From assembly GCF_003573545.1 (NCBI RefSeq), contig NZ_QWET01000017.1, positions 1 to 64,000 of the forward strand: DNA of 64,000 nt, written 5' to 3'. The notes beneath the pieces are model-generated. The model was given only the letters and a program-made list of their open reading frames with translations. It made no database searches and had not been told where the DNA came from. Numbering within the stretch: the stretch's first letter is position 1; the number at the start of each line of letters is the position of its first letter. Positions 1-7,545 of this stretch are shown here, piece after piece. A program made the position numbers and the translations under genes. The DNA is from Mariniphaga sediminis (GTDB lineage: Bacteria; Bacteroidota; Bacteroidia; Bacteroidales; Prolixibacteraceae).

Positions 1-2
1 CG

Positions 3-83
3 TTAAGTGACCAGGTTAAGTGGAGAGAAAAACGTATAAAAAATTTAGAAAAACAACTGGAAAAGCTAAAAAAAGTAGCGTAA
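3..83 (+). CDS. C-terminal end of a protein cut by the window edge
   Basis: An open frame runs in from the left edge and stops at TAA (81-83), giving the last 26 residues of a protein. They are strongly charged and form a likely amphipathic helix or coiled coil (LEKQLEKLKK). The stretch is too short to assign to a family. Basic coiled-coil tails of this sort occur in some transposases and DNA-binding proteins, but nothing visible here proves that. The frame is supported only by its codon pattern and the downstream non-coding stretch. Confidence 0.35.
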   Translation, partial: LSDQVKWREKRIKNLEKQLEKLKKVA

Positions 84-398
84 TAACATATTGATTTATA
101 GCGATGTGCGAATTAGTTATATAATAGGAGAAAAATGAAGTGGGGATTGGGGCAAAGCCCCAAACAAGTGGATAACCAGTCTGTTGTTATGAATAGGGTT
201 TTGCAGGTAAAGTTTCTTGCATTGAACTCACATTGTTGCGGGAGATCTGATCACACCTTCAAAGTTAGTTTTGGGAGAATTTTAAGGTAGAAAAAAAGTT
301 AAATGAATATTGAAGGTTAAGCGTGATTACTTTTTTACTCCACCGGATTTTCAAAGTGACCCCCCTTTTCCTGTCTTTTTCTCCCAGCAGAGTCGCAC
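84..398. other. Non-coding stretch between a partial gene and the tRNA terminator
   Basis: No convincing gene. The one visible structure is a compact hairpin at 147-163 (TTGGGGC, loop AAA, GCCCCAA), which could end transcription of the gene cut by the left edge, although no T-run follows it. The rest shows no repeats or recognisable RNA. Confidence 0.5.
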
Positions 399-431
399 AA
401 AAAAAGCGCTTAAAGTTAACACTTTAAGCGC
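399..431 (-). terminator. Rho-independent terminator of the tRNA-Leu transcript
   Basis: A perfect 11-bp stem (406-416 with 421-431, arms GCGCTTAAAGT and ACTTTAAGCGC) with a TAAC loop is followed, reading leftwards, by seven T (the A-run at 399-405). It lies 26 bases past the 3' end of the tRNA, as expected for its terminator. Confidence 0.9.
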
Positions 432-457
432 CTATCATTAATTTGGTTTTCACCTTG

Positions 458-541
458 TACCCGGGGCGGGAATCGAACCCGCACTCTGTTGCCAGAACTG
501 GATTTTGAATCCAGCGCGTCTACCAATTCCGCCACCCGGGC
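458..541 (-). tRNA. tRNA-Leu(CAA)
   Basis: The reverse strand folds as an 84-base class II tRNA. The acceptor stem is GCCCGGG pairing with CCCGGGT (one G-U), the D-arm holds AATTGGTAGA, and the anticodon stem CTGGA/TCCAG encloses loop TTCAAAA with anticodon CAA. A long variable arm and a GGTTCGATTCC T-arm follow. The discriminator is A and CCA is not encoded. CAA with a long variable arm is tRNA-Leu reading UUG. It is a single gene with its own promoter and terminator. Confidence 0.97.
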
Positions 542-566
542 TTTTCCCTTGCGGAAAAATGGTGTG

Positions 567-597
567 CAAAACTAACTAATTCACCGGAATTGGCAAA
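567..597 (-). promoter_or_regulatory. Bacteroidetes-type promoter of tRNA-Leu
   Basis: Reading leftwards, TTTG (594-597) is followed after 19 bases by TAGTTTTG (567-574). This is a full match to the Bacteroidetes housekeeping pattern TTTG / about 19 / TAnnTTTG. Transcription would start near 560, about 20 bases before the tRNA. It is the best promoter match in the window and supports the phylum assignment. Confidence 0.88.
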
Positions 598-785
598 ATT
601 ATAGCAATGACAATTCTTTATTTATTAAGAGCAAAGTTCAGCTGAGAAGAAACCTTTACAGTACTTATAACCTCCCATATTGGTAAAAAACTGAAAATCA
701 GCGACCCTATATCTTCTCATTTTAAGTCAACAAAAAAATACTTAACGGTATTATACTATTTTGTGAATTCGAACGTATTCTATAT

Positions 786-1568
786 ATGATTAAAAAAATA
801 ATTACAATGAATAAAAAAGCACTCTCAGTCATTCTAGTGGTATGTACATTAGGATTTGCTGCCTGTCAGAAGGAGGATTTAGCAAATTCCGATTCTTCTA
901 CATTGGGCGTAAAGTTACTCGCTTTGAATAAAAGCTATTCTTTACCAGTCATAAAAAACAACACCAAATCAGCTGTTATCGACTCCCCCTACTTAACCTG
1001 GGATACCGTTCAAATGGTTGTTTCAAAAGTAAAATTGGAGGCCGAATTAAAAAGCCTGGTTACGCATCACGATTCCATTGAAATTGAATATAAATGGAAT
1101 GGCCCGCAGTTGATTGATTTGCTTGATTCGACTACAATCTTCGGGAATTTTATACTGCAGCCCGGATTTTATGATGAAATCGAATTAAAAATAGAGGGAT
1201 TAAAAAGGGATGCCACATCTTCTCCCGTTTTTTACATGAGCGGGATTTACACAAATGGAGAGGGTGAAAATATACCGGTAGCACTGGAAATTTATACTGA
1301 TATAGAATTCGATACGGAAAAAGAAAGCGTTGAGGTTTCCGAAAGTAATATGGATATTATCAGCACCATACAGTTATATCTTGACGAATTAATGGCAGGA
1401 ATATCTCCTGAACAAATGGACAATGCCGCACTTACCGACGGCGTAATCCTTATTTCGGCAGAAAGCAACAAAAATTTGTACCAGTCAATTACAGAAAAAC
1501 TGGTTGATGATGATCTTCAATGCAAATATCATCACAAAGACGATGATGATGACGACGACGACGATTAA
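786..1568 (+). CDS. DUF4382-like surface lipoprotein with poly-aspartate tail
   Basis: A 260-residue exported lipoprotein. A hydrophobic signal ends in a lipobox (FAAC, lipidated Cys 27). The residues after it, QKED, resemble the Bacteroidetes export signal that sends lipoproteins to the cell surface. The body (about 40-235) resembles DUF4382 proteins, including the phrase LQPGFYDEIELKI; the function of that family is unknown. The end is odd: two His and a Lys, then nine Asp (252-260) to the stop. These are coded by mixed GAT and GAC, so the run is not a simple slipped triplet, and may bind divalent cations. An alternative ATG at 807 would give a more ordinary signal peptide. It is transcribed alone. 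Confidence 0.7.
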   Translation: MIKKIITMNKKALSVILVVCTLGFAACQKEDLANSDSSTLGVKLLALNKSYSLPVIKNNTKSAVIDSPYLTWDTVQMVVSKVKLEAELKSLVTHHDSIEIEYKWNGPQLIDLLDSTTIFGNFILQPGFYDEIELKIEGLKRDATSSPVFYMSGIYTNGEGENIPVALEIYTDIEFDTEKESVEVSESNMDIISTIQLYLDELMAGISPEQMDNAALTDGVILISAESNKNLYQSITEKLVDDDLQCKYHHKDDDDDDDDD

Positions 1569-1998
1569 AGACAAAACAACACAAACCAGACAAAAGACGA
1601 AATAATAATCATCCTGTAGATTATAAAAAAGAGTAGCCAGATGCAACAAGCTCCAAATTCGGAGTCAAGCAACTGGCTACCTTATATAAAACCAAGTCCC
1701 ACACCTGAAAGTAGTATACCAGAAAATAAATTCGAAACTCAAAGCACCTTTTAAGAGCCTACGGTAGTGCTGCAAACACTCCCCTCAGATTTCCATAAAA
1801 CATTGAATGCATTTGCTCCTTCCTATTAGTTTCTCACCGGAAATAAAAGCAGTTAACTTTATCGGCAGAAGAAATTGAATCAACGCAGTCAATAAAACCA
1901 TGCAACTCCCTCCCACCCCCTAAAATTTTCCAATCTTTTTCGTTTAATTTTTTCATTTCCCTGTTATAAATTTGAAAGATAATCGTCCCTGTATTCAA
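1569..1998. other. Intergenic region with a long imperfect hairpin
   Basis: No gene is visible in about 430 bases. At 1633-1680 an 8-bp outer stem (GTAGCCAG with CTGGCTAC) encloses a smaller CTCC/GGAG stem, about 65 bases past the DUF4382 stop. It probably ends that transcript, but no T-run follows on the forward strand (an A-run precedes it, so it would terminate better leftwards). The 3' end of the gap holds the promoter of the next operon. Confidence 0.5.
1967..1974 (+). promoter_or_regulatory. Probable -7 element of the sigma/anti-sigma operon
   Basis: TAAATTTG fits TAnnTTTG. The upstream element is weak (TTTA near 1943). Transcription would start near 1981, which excludes the TTG at 1972 and favours ATG 1999 as the sigma factor start. 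Confidence 0.55.
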
Positions 1999-2521
1999 AT
2001 GACCGAACAGGAATTTAAAAATAGTGTGTTACCATTTTCGCGGAAACTATACCCAATGCTGAAAAGGATTCTCAGAGAGGAGGAGGAAACAAGGGACGCC
2101 TTGCAGGATTTGATAGTAAAACTTTGGAACAAAAGACATGAACTTAAGAAGTGTCAAAACCAGAAGGCTTATATTTTTACCGTGGCCAGAAATTATTGTT
2201 TCGATCTGCTAAAGAAAAAGCGTACTGCCAGGTTCAGCGAAAACGGAGAACTCCTTTTTTTTAACGGTCGAAGCAGATGAGTTGCATCCGGATGTTAAGG
2301 AGAAATACGAACACGTAAGAAAAGCGATTGGAAGGTTGCCTGAAAAGTACCGGGCGGTGATCCGGTTGCGCGACATCGACGGTTTTTCTTTCGAAGAAAT
2401 GAAGGAAATAACCGGCATGGAAATTCCAAACCTCAGGGTGATTCTATCGCGGGCTCGGCAAAAGGTGAAAGAGGAAGTAAAAAAAATTTACGATTATGAA
2501 GACAAAAAACAATTTGCTTGA
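1999..2521 (+). pseudogene. ECF sigma-70 factor, reading frame broken at a T8 run
   Basis: Two overlapping frames encode the two halves of one ECF sigma factor of about 170 residues. The first (ATG 1999 to TGA 2280) has region 2, with DALQDLIVKLWNKR and AYIFTVARNYCFDLLKKKR. The second has region 4, with LPEKYRAVIRLRDIDGFSFE and a helix-turn-helix ending in LSRARQKVK. The frame changes at eight T (2255-2262). Removing one T joins the halves into a typical sequence through TVEADELHPD. It could be an inactivated gene, a phase-variable or slippage-expressed gene, or a sequencing error. The end overlaps the anti-sigma start by 26 bases. Both halves are otherwise intact, so decay, if real, is recent. 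Confidence 0.8.
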
Positions 2522-2930
2522 TAAATACTACAAAGGAGAAACTTCTGTAAAAGAGGAAGAACAGCTGAAAACAGAAATCCTTTCCGGAGAAACCATTTCT
2601 GCGGAGAAAGACATTTTTGGATATTACCGCGAGGCAGGTTTTGTCCCCAATGGGCTGGAAGAATCCGTTTTTGAAGGATTTCAGGCACACCTGCAAAAGA
2701 AAAAAAATCGCCGGCTTTGGGCTTACAAACTCACTTCGGTGGCAGCTTCCATTCTGATCATAATGGGCATTTTTATCGGGAATAAGATAGCCAGAAACCA
2801 ACAACTGGAAAATAAATTTTCACTGATGGAACAGGCACTCCAACAGGTTTCAGAAAGCATTCAGCCTGAAAAAGAAAGGGAGATGCTGGTTTTATGGGTA
2901 GACGACGAAGTAGAAATAATAATCAATTAA
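2496..2930 (+). CDS. Putative anti-sigma factor, single-pass membrane protein
   Basis: A 144-residue protein starting inside the 3' end of the ECF sigma gene, so probably translationally coupled. An acidic N-terminal part (LLDKYYKGETSVKEEEQLK) resembles the sigma-binding end of Bacteroidetes anti-sigma factors. One membrane segment follows at about 80-100 (LTSVAASILIIMGIFIGNKI), then a short acidic periplasmic tail. There is no FecR domain, so it is a minimal anti-sigma. The role is inferred from position and architecture. If the sigma gene is dead, this protein has lost its partner. Confidence 0.65.
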   Translation: MKTKNNLLDKYYKGETSVKEEEQLKTEILSGETISAEKDIFGYYREAGFVPNGLEESVFEGFQAHLQKKKNRRLWAYKLTSVAASILIIMGIFIGNKIARNQQLENKFSLMEQALQQVSESIQPEKEREMLVLWVDDEVEIIIN

Positions 2931-2940
2931 AAGAATAGCA

Positions 2941-3879
2941 ATGAAACGGATATTTTTTATTCTATTAATAGCAGTAATTGCCGTTGCCGGAAGGGCGCAA
3001 ACCGGCCTGTTTGAAGAGTTGACAGAAAAATTTTCCGACAAGGACGGCTTCAGCGCCAGCCAGATTTCAAATGATATGTTCGATTTGTACCTAAAAAAGA
3101 AAAATATTGATGAAGCCTCTCCGGTACATAAAGCGCTGAAAAACCTTGACAATATTCTGGTCTTGTCCCAGAGTCATCTCCCAATGGAGACAGGCATAGC
3201 GAACGGTGAAAAAGAGAATGACGATACAAAAATGGTTCATAAAACAATTTTGGATTATTACAAAAAGAGCGGCTTTTCGCTGTTCAAAACCGAGAAGCAG
3301 ATGGGTGAGGATGTAAAGGTTTTTCTGAAAAAAAACCAGGATAAAATAGAATCGCTGGCCCTGCTAACCAACTCTTCTGTATCGACCAACCTGGTAGAAC
3401 TACGGGGAGATATCGACCTCTCAACCGTATCGGAACTGAGCCGGGAACTTAATCTCAGGGGGCTGGAAAACCTGTACAAAATAAATAACGGAGGGACATC
3501 CTATTACGGAAATATGCTCCATTCCGGTCTTTCTCCCGAACGGATTGAGGAAATGGCCGAACGCCAGCGGGAATTAGTGGAACGCCAAAGATTGATGACA
3601 GAAGAGCAGCGCCGCAGAATAGAGGAACAGGCCCAGAAAATGACTGAAAAACAGATGCAAATGGCGGAAAGATACCGTGAAATGGCCGAGAAATACAGAC
3701 GACAACCCATCTTCCTTAATTACCCCGGAGACAGTACTGTTTACATTCTGAATGGAAAAAAAACAGATACTGATGCCGTAAAAGAAATCCTACATACAGA
3801 CAAAATTGAACGAATTGAGGTAACCAAAAGCGATAAAGAAAATGGCTACACAACGATAGAAATAAAAACGAAAAAATAA
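2941..3879 (+). CDS. DUF4252-type exported protein with coiled coil
   Basis: A 312-residue protein with an N-terminal signal peptide (cleavage after GRAQ, about residue 20). The first 180 residues look like DUF4252, a family commonly encoded next to ECF sigma/anti-sigma pairs in Bacteroidetes. Residues about 198-252 form a dense charged coiled coil made of repeated EEMAERQRE / MTEEQRR units. The last 45 (VYILNGKKTD to IEIKTKK) resemble the short plug-like domain found at the ends of some TonB-linked and BlaR1-like proteins. It lies 10 bases after the anti-sigma gene in one operon and is possibly its periplasmic sensor or effector. Molecular function is not known. Confidence 0.65.
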   Translation: MKRIFFILLIAVIAVAGRAQTGLFEELTEKFSDKDGFSASQISNDMFDLYLKKKNIDEASPVHKALKNLDNILVLSQSHLPMETGIANGEKENDDTKMVHKTILDYYKKSGFSLFKTEKQMGEDVKVFLKKNQDKIESLALLTNSSVSTNLVELRGDIDLSTVSELSRELNLRGLENLYKINNGGTSYYGNMLHSGLSPERIEEMAERQRELVERQRLMTEEQRRRIEEQAQKMTEKQMQMAERYREMAEKYRRQPIFLNYPGDSTVYILNGKKTDTDAVKEILHTDKIERIEVTKSDKENGYTTIEIKTKK

Positions 3880-3891
3880 TCCCGCCCTTTT

Positions 3892-5256
3892 CTACAAAAA
3901 CTCAGAGTATGTAATTACCAAGCGGATTCCGGTCTTACTTCCGGATCCTTTCAACACCACCCGGTTCGCCTCACTGTTTTTATTGACCGTGGTTAGATAA
4001 AACCCTAAATTCTCAACATTGTTGTCGATGATTTCCTGCAGGTGTTGGGTAATATTGAACCTGTACGTATAATCATCGGTTCTTAAATACCCTCCGTAAA
4101 AGCTTGGATGGAATGAGTTATCAGCGGGTAAGTATTCAATACCATCCTCACCCACATAGGTAAAAAGCAGTCGTGACGGAGGCGGGTATTTATCTAAGTC
4201 GGAAGCAATGGTGTCAATCTGGAAAATCAGTTCCGCCTTGTTAATGCCCATCCGAGTCGAATCTCTCCAGGAGGAAAGGCTTTCAATGAATATTTTTGAT
4301 TCAAGCCCGCCGGTAGACTGCACGTAAAGCAACGAATCCTCTTCCAATTCCGAATTCAGGTTGGCTTCAAACGGAGTACCGGTATAATCGTGTTTGATAG
4401 AGTTTACACGGGCACTGAATTGCGTTATCAAATAAGGATATAGCATGGTATCAGGTTTCTCTTTCGCCTGATTTTCATCATTGTCGTAAAAAACCACCAG
4501 CGCAGACCCTTGAAAACTACTACTGGAGACTGTCTCCAATGAAAGAATGGAACCCTTTTCTGATTGTTTTTCAGCTTCAATATACAATCCTTTAAAATAT
4601 TCCAGGAAAACATCATTGTTCACCATTTGTAACGAATCGGCATACACCAGCTTTTCTCCCAGCGAAATATCGAGTGGAATAACAATAAGCTGATAAAGAG
4701 TATCCTGCGAGGCAGAATCCAGTTCAATTTTCGGAGTGTATTGTATTTCGCCGATCATCTGAGAGGACGCCATTGATTTTAAATCCACATCCTGAAAATA
4801 GGGATAATCAGAGGCTCCGCCCTGTGTACTGGATGTATCGGCAATCAGGGACTCTTCCAATTCATATACCCTGAAGGTTTGTGGAGTGACGGTATCACCG
4901 TAAATAAATCGGTAATACAAGTATAGTTTTACCGAATCAGCAACGGGATTCGTTCCGTAGTCGGGGAAACTTTGCAGTCTGAATTGCGTGGCAAAATCAA
5001 TGTCTGTTTTCCCAAAAAGCGTATCGTTCATACTTCCCAGAAGGCTCCTGGAAGCCTCGTCGGTACGAATTCCCTCTTCCTGAAAGGTATATGCCAAGAT
5101 GCTGCTTTTTTCCACCAGATTTTTCACTTCGATTAAATCCGTTGATGGCAACAACTCCATCCCCAAATTATTGGGATCGTTGCAGGCATTAAGCAGGGCC
5201 AGAAGTGTAACTATCACAGTGGGAAGATGGTATCTAAAAGTTATTTTGCGTTTCAC
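3892..5256 (-). CDS. DUF4270 family lipoprotein
   Basis: A 454-residue exported lipoprotein. The signal ends at LLNAC (Cys 25), followed by NDPNNLGMELLP, the typical opening of DUF4270 proteins. The rest is beta-rich with motifs such as GSMNDTLFGKTDIDFATQF and a closing VLKGSGSKTGIRLVITYS. The function is unknown. In Bacteroidetes it is usually encoded beside the short glycogen synthase, as here (131 bases downstream of that gene), which hints at a cell-envelope role tied to glycan metabolism. It converges on the DUF4252 gene with only 12 bases between the stops. Confidence 0.85.
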   Translation of the reverse strand: MKRKITFRYHLPTVIVTLLALLNACNDPNNLGMELLPSTDLIEVKNLVEKSSILAYTFQEEGIRTDEASRSLLGSMNDTLFGKTDIDFATQFRLQSFPDYGTNPVADSVKLYLYYRFIYGDTVTPQTFRVYELEESLIADTSSTQGGASDYPYFQDVDLKSMASSQMIGEIQYTPKIELDSASQDTLYQLIVIPLDISLGEKLVYADSLQMVNNDVFLEYFKGLYIEAEKQSEKGSILSLETVSSSSFQGSALVVFYDNDENQAKEKPDTMLYPYLITQFSARVNSIKHDYTGTPFEANLNSELEEDSLLYVQSTGGLESKIFIESLSSWRDSTRMGINKAELIFQIDTIASDLDKYPPPSRLLFTYVGEDGIEYLPADNSFHPSFYGGYLRTDDYTYRFNITQHLQEIIDNNVENLGFYLTTVNKNSEANRVVLKGSGSKTGIRLVITYSEFL

Positions 5257-5387
5257 TGAATCCTTGTTTTAATTTATTGTTTTCCTGAATTTTGAAAAAT
5301 ATCACAAACGTATAAAAAAACAACGAGGGAGTAGAGCTATTGATTGCAAATTTGATCTTTTTACAAAAAAATTTGATCTTTTAACAA

Positions 5388-6191
5388 CTACCACACTTTT
5401 TCATAAAAAGAGTCATAGGCATCTATATACGTCTCTTTCGGCTGATATTGGAGGAATGACTTTCCGGTTTCCAAAATGTATTTTTTCACATCGGGGTTGA
5501 TATTTTCCGTACCCTGAATCACGGCATCGGAATAGTTGACTGCCAACTTACTCACATTTACATAATCGGGATTTTCAAGCAGGGTAACATCTTCCGGCAC
5601 CATGCCGTCGAGGAGCACCTTCTTTTTCAATTCCGGGTTTAATGTCTTTTTGAAGTCGTCGTTGTAAACGGAATAAACTACTTTCGAATCCCTGAAAAGC
5701 GGATCGTTGTAATAATACTTTTTAATGAACAACGGAACCAGCGACGTCATCCAGCCATGGCAATGAATTAAATCAGGCGCCCATCGCAACTTGATAACCG
5801 TTTCCAGGACTCCCCTTGCAAAAAACAGGGCCCGCTCATCGTTGTCTGCAAACTCTTCCCCTTTTGAACTGGCAACAACCTGTTTCCGGTGGAAATAATC
5901 TTCATTGTCGATAAAATAAACCTGCATGCGAGCAGCCTGAATGGAGGCCACTTTAATAATCAGGGGGTGATCGGTATCATCAATGACCAGGTTCATGCCG
6001 GACAATCTAATCACTTCGTGCAATTGGTTTCTTCGCTCGTTCACACAGCCGTAACGAGGCATAAAAGTACGTATTTCTCTCCCTTTCTCCTGCACTCCCT
6101 GCGGGAGGTAACGAGCAATTTCCGACATTTCACTTTCGGGTAAATATGGGGTGATTTCCTGCGAAATATAAAGGATCTTTTTCTTTTCCAT
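5388..6191 (-). CDS. Glycogen/starch synthase, GT5 catalytic domain only
   Basis: About 267 residues from the ATG at 6191; an upstream in-frame ATG at 6224 would add 11 unlikely residues. It begins KKKILYISQEITPYLPES, the GT5 start where the sugar-nucleotide-binding Lys is normally found in a K-x-G-G loop; here that loop reads PESEMSE. It continues with DLIHCHGWMTSLVPL. It holds only the N-terminal Rossmann domain; full GlgA is near 480 residues. This short form is normal for the phylum. It should add glucose from ADP- or UDP-glucose in the cytoplasm, but the missing C-terminal domain leaves the mechanism open. It is probably co-transcribed with DUF4270. Confidence 0.8.
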   Translation of the reverse strand: MEKKKILYISQEITPYLPESEMSEIARYLPQGVQEKGREIRTFMPRYGCVNERRNQLHEVIRLSGMNLVIDDTDHPLIIKVASIQAARMQVYFIDNEDYFHRKQVVASSKGEEFADNDERALFFARGVLETVIKLRWAPDLIHCHGWMTSLVPLFIKKYYYNDPLFRDSKVVYSVYNDDFKKTLNPELKKKVLLDGMVPEDVTLLENPDYVNVSKLAVNYSDAVIQGTENINPDVKKYILETGKSFLQYQPKETYIDAYDSFYEKVW

Positions 6192-6294
6192 TGACCTGTA
6201 AGCGCGGTTTATAACAGAGTGCAAAGGTAAGAAAAATATCGCGAAAATTCAATTTTAGTCATTTTCGGGGAAACGGGAAATGCCCTGGACGAAA

Positions 6295-7428
6295 CTAAAA
6301 CACCTTCCCTGCCATCGGAATCTTTTTCACCAGCCCGGCAATCAAAAAGCACAAAACCAACGCAACCGGCGCCAGTGCAACCAACTTGATCACCGGGAAA
6401 GCCTGCCACGAAACAAAAATGGCGCTAATGCCTACCAATATTGGGGCATGAAAAACGAACACTCCGTAAGCACTACCCGATAAGTACCCGGTCACTTTAT
6501 TTTGGCTATTGAAATATTTTTGGAATAATCCTGACAGCCCGATGATCAAAGAAAACCCCGTTAATTGTTCCCAAAGGGCATAGGCAAAGTTTTGCCAGGA
6601 AAAACCACCCATGAACGCATCAATCCCTCTTTCTCCTTTTCCCCCGAAGACGAATAGCAATGGAAACCCGACAAAAATTAAAACCTGTGCAAAAATAAAC
6701 CAGTTTTTCCCTTTCAGAAAAGAAACGGAAGCGAGCCAGTTATTCTGATACGCCACAATTCCCAATGCAAAAAGCAAAATGTATTGAACAAAAAACGGGA
6801 ACTGAAAACTGGTAAACGGCATACTCCAGCCCACAGGCAACCAGATACGAATAATAAACTGTAGTAACCCAACAAGAAAAATGGTGAGCAGAATTCTGGT
6901 CGTACCGGGAAATGGAGCTATGATTTTTATTTTGAATGGTTTTATTAACAAAAAAATCAGGGTGAAAATAAGCAGGGCCTCCACAAACCACAGGGGTCCA
7001 AATCCTACCCCGTGCTGATTTATCCAGTAGTCGGTTAAGGAAACCGGATCTCCGCTGATAAAACGGCTACGGATAAAAGCTGTGAGAGGGGCTAAGACAA
7101 AGTAAAAAAACAGCAGAGGAACTCCCAGCCGCAACAACCGTTCCCTGATAAACCTGCCGGTACCCTTTCTATTTAGCGAGGGCAAAATAAAAAATGCAGA
7201 AACAAAAAAGAACATTCCCATAAAAAACGACTGGTTTGTTGCAACAAACATTGCCAGCGGCAGTATTTCGGGAAATCCGGCCTTCGATTCGTTGTAATAC
7301 CAATCTCCGGGGGCGCCGTAAGTAATACTCAGGTGATGTAGTACCACCAAACTAATCAGAAAAATGCGAAGGTTATCGATATAAAAAATTCGGGCTGGGA
7401 TATTCATAGATACCTTTTTTTCAATCAT
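6295..7428 (-). CDS. Acyltransferase 3 family membrane protein
   Basis: A 377-residue integral membrane protein with about ten hydrophobic segments. The opening IFYIDNLRIFLISLVVLHHL carries the family signature, with the catalytic His pair near residue 36. RFIRERLLRLGVPLLFF is the second conserved cytoplasmic block. These enzymes O-acylate sugars or lipids at the cytoplasmic membrane; the acceptor cannot be told. The start may be ATG 7407 (MNIPAR) rather than 7428. It stands alone, between the glycogen synthase and the terminator of the next operon. Confidence 0.82.
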   Translation of the reverse strand: MIEKKVSMNIPARIFYIDNLRIFLISLVVLHHLSITYGAPGDWYYNESKAGFPEILPLAMFVATNQSFFMGMFFFVSAFFILPSLNRKGTGRFIRERLLRLGVPLLFFYFVLAPLTAFIRSRFISGDPVSLTDYWINQHGVGFGPLWFVEALLIFTLIFLLIKPFKIKIIAPFPGTTRILLTIFLVGLLQFIIRIWLPVGWSMPFTSFQFPFFVQYILLFALGIVAYQNNWLASVSFLKGKNWFIFAQVLIFVGFPLLFVFGGKGERGIDAFMGGFSWQNFAYALWEQLTGFSLIIGLSGLFQKYFNSQNKVTGYLSGSAYGVFVFHAPILVGISAIFVSWQAFPVIKLVALAPVALVLCFLIAGLVKKIPMAGKVF

Positions 7429-7489
7429 TTCAGAGAGATTCTTTTATGACGGTAAACCCAAAAGCAGAAGAAACCATATTGGAGAATAC

Positions 7490-7536
7490 AACAAAAAAAC
7501 TAAAAGCCATACCATCACCCGAGGTGACAGTATGAC
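7490..7536 (-). terminator. Terminator of the Gfo/Idh operon
   Basis: Reading leftwards, a 14-bp stem with a few G-T pairs (GTCATACTGTCACC with GGTGATGGTATGGC, 7506-7536) is followed by TTTTAGTTTTTTT. It starts about 10 bases after the stop of the oxidoreductase gene. Confidence 0.82.
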
Positions 7537-7545
7537 TTGTCTTTG

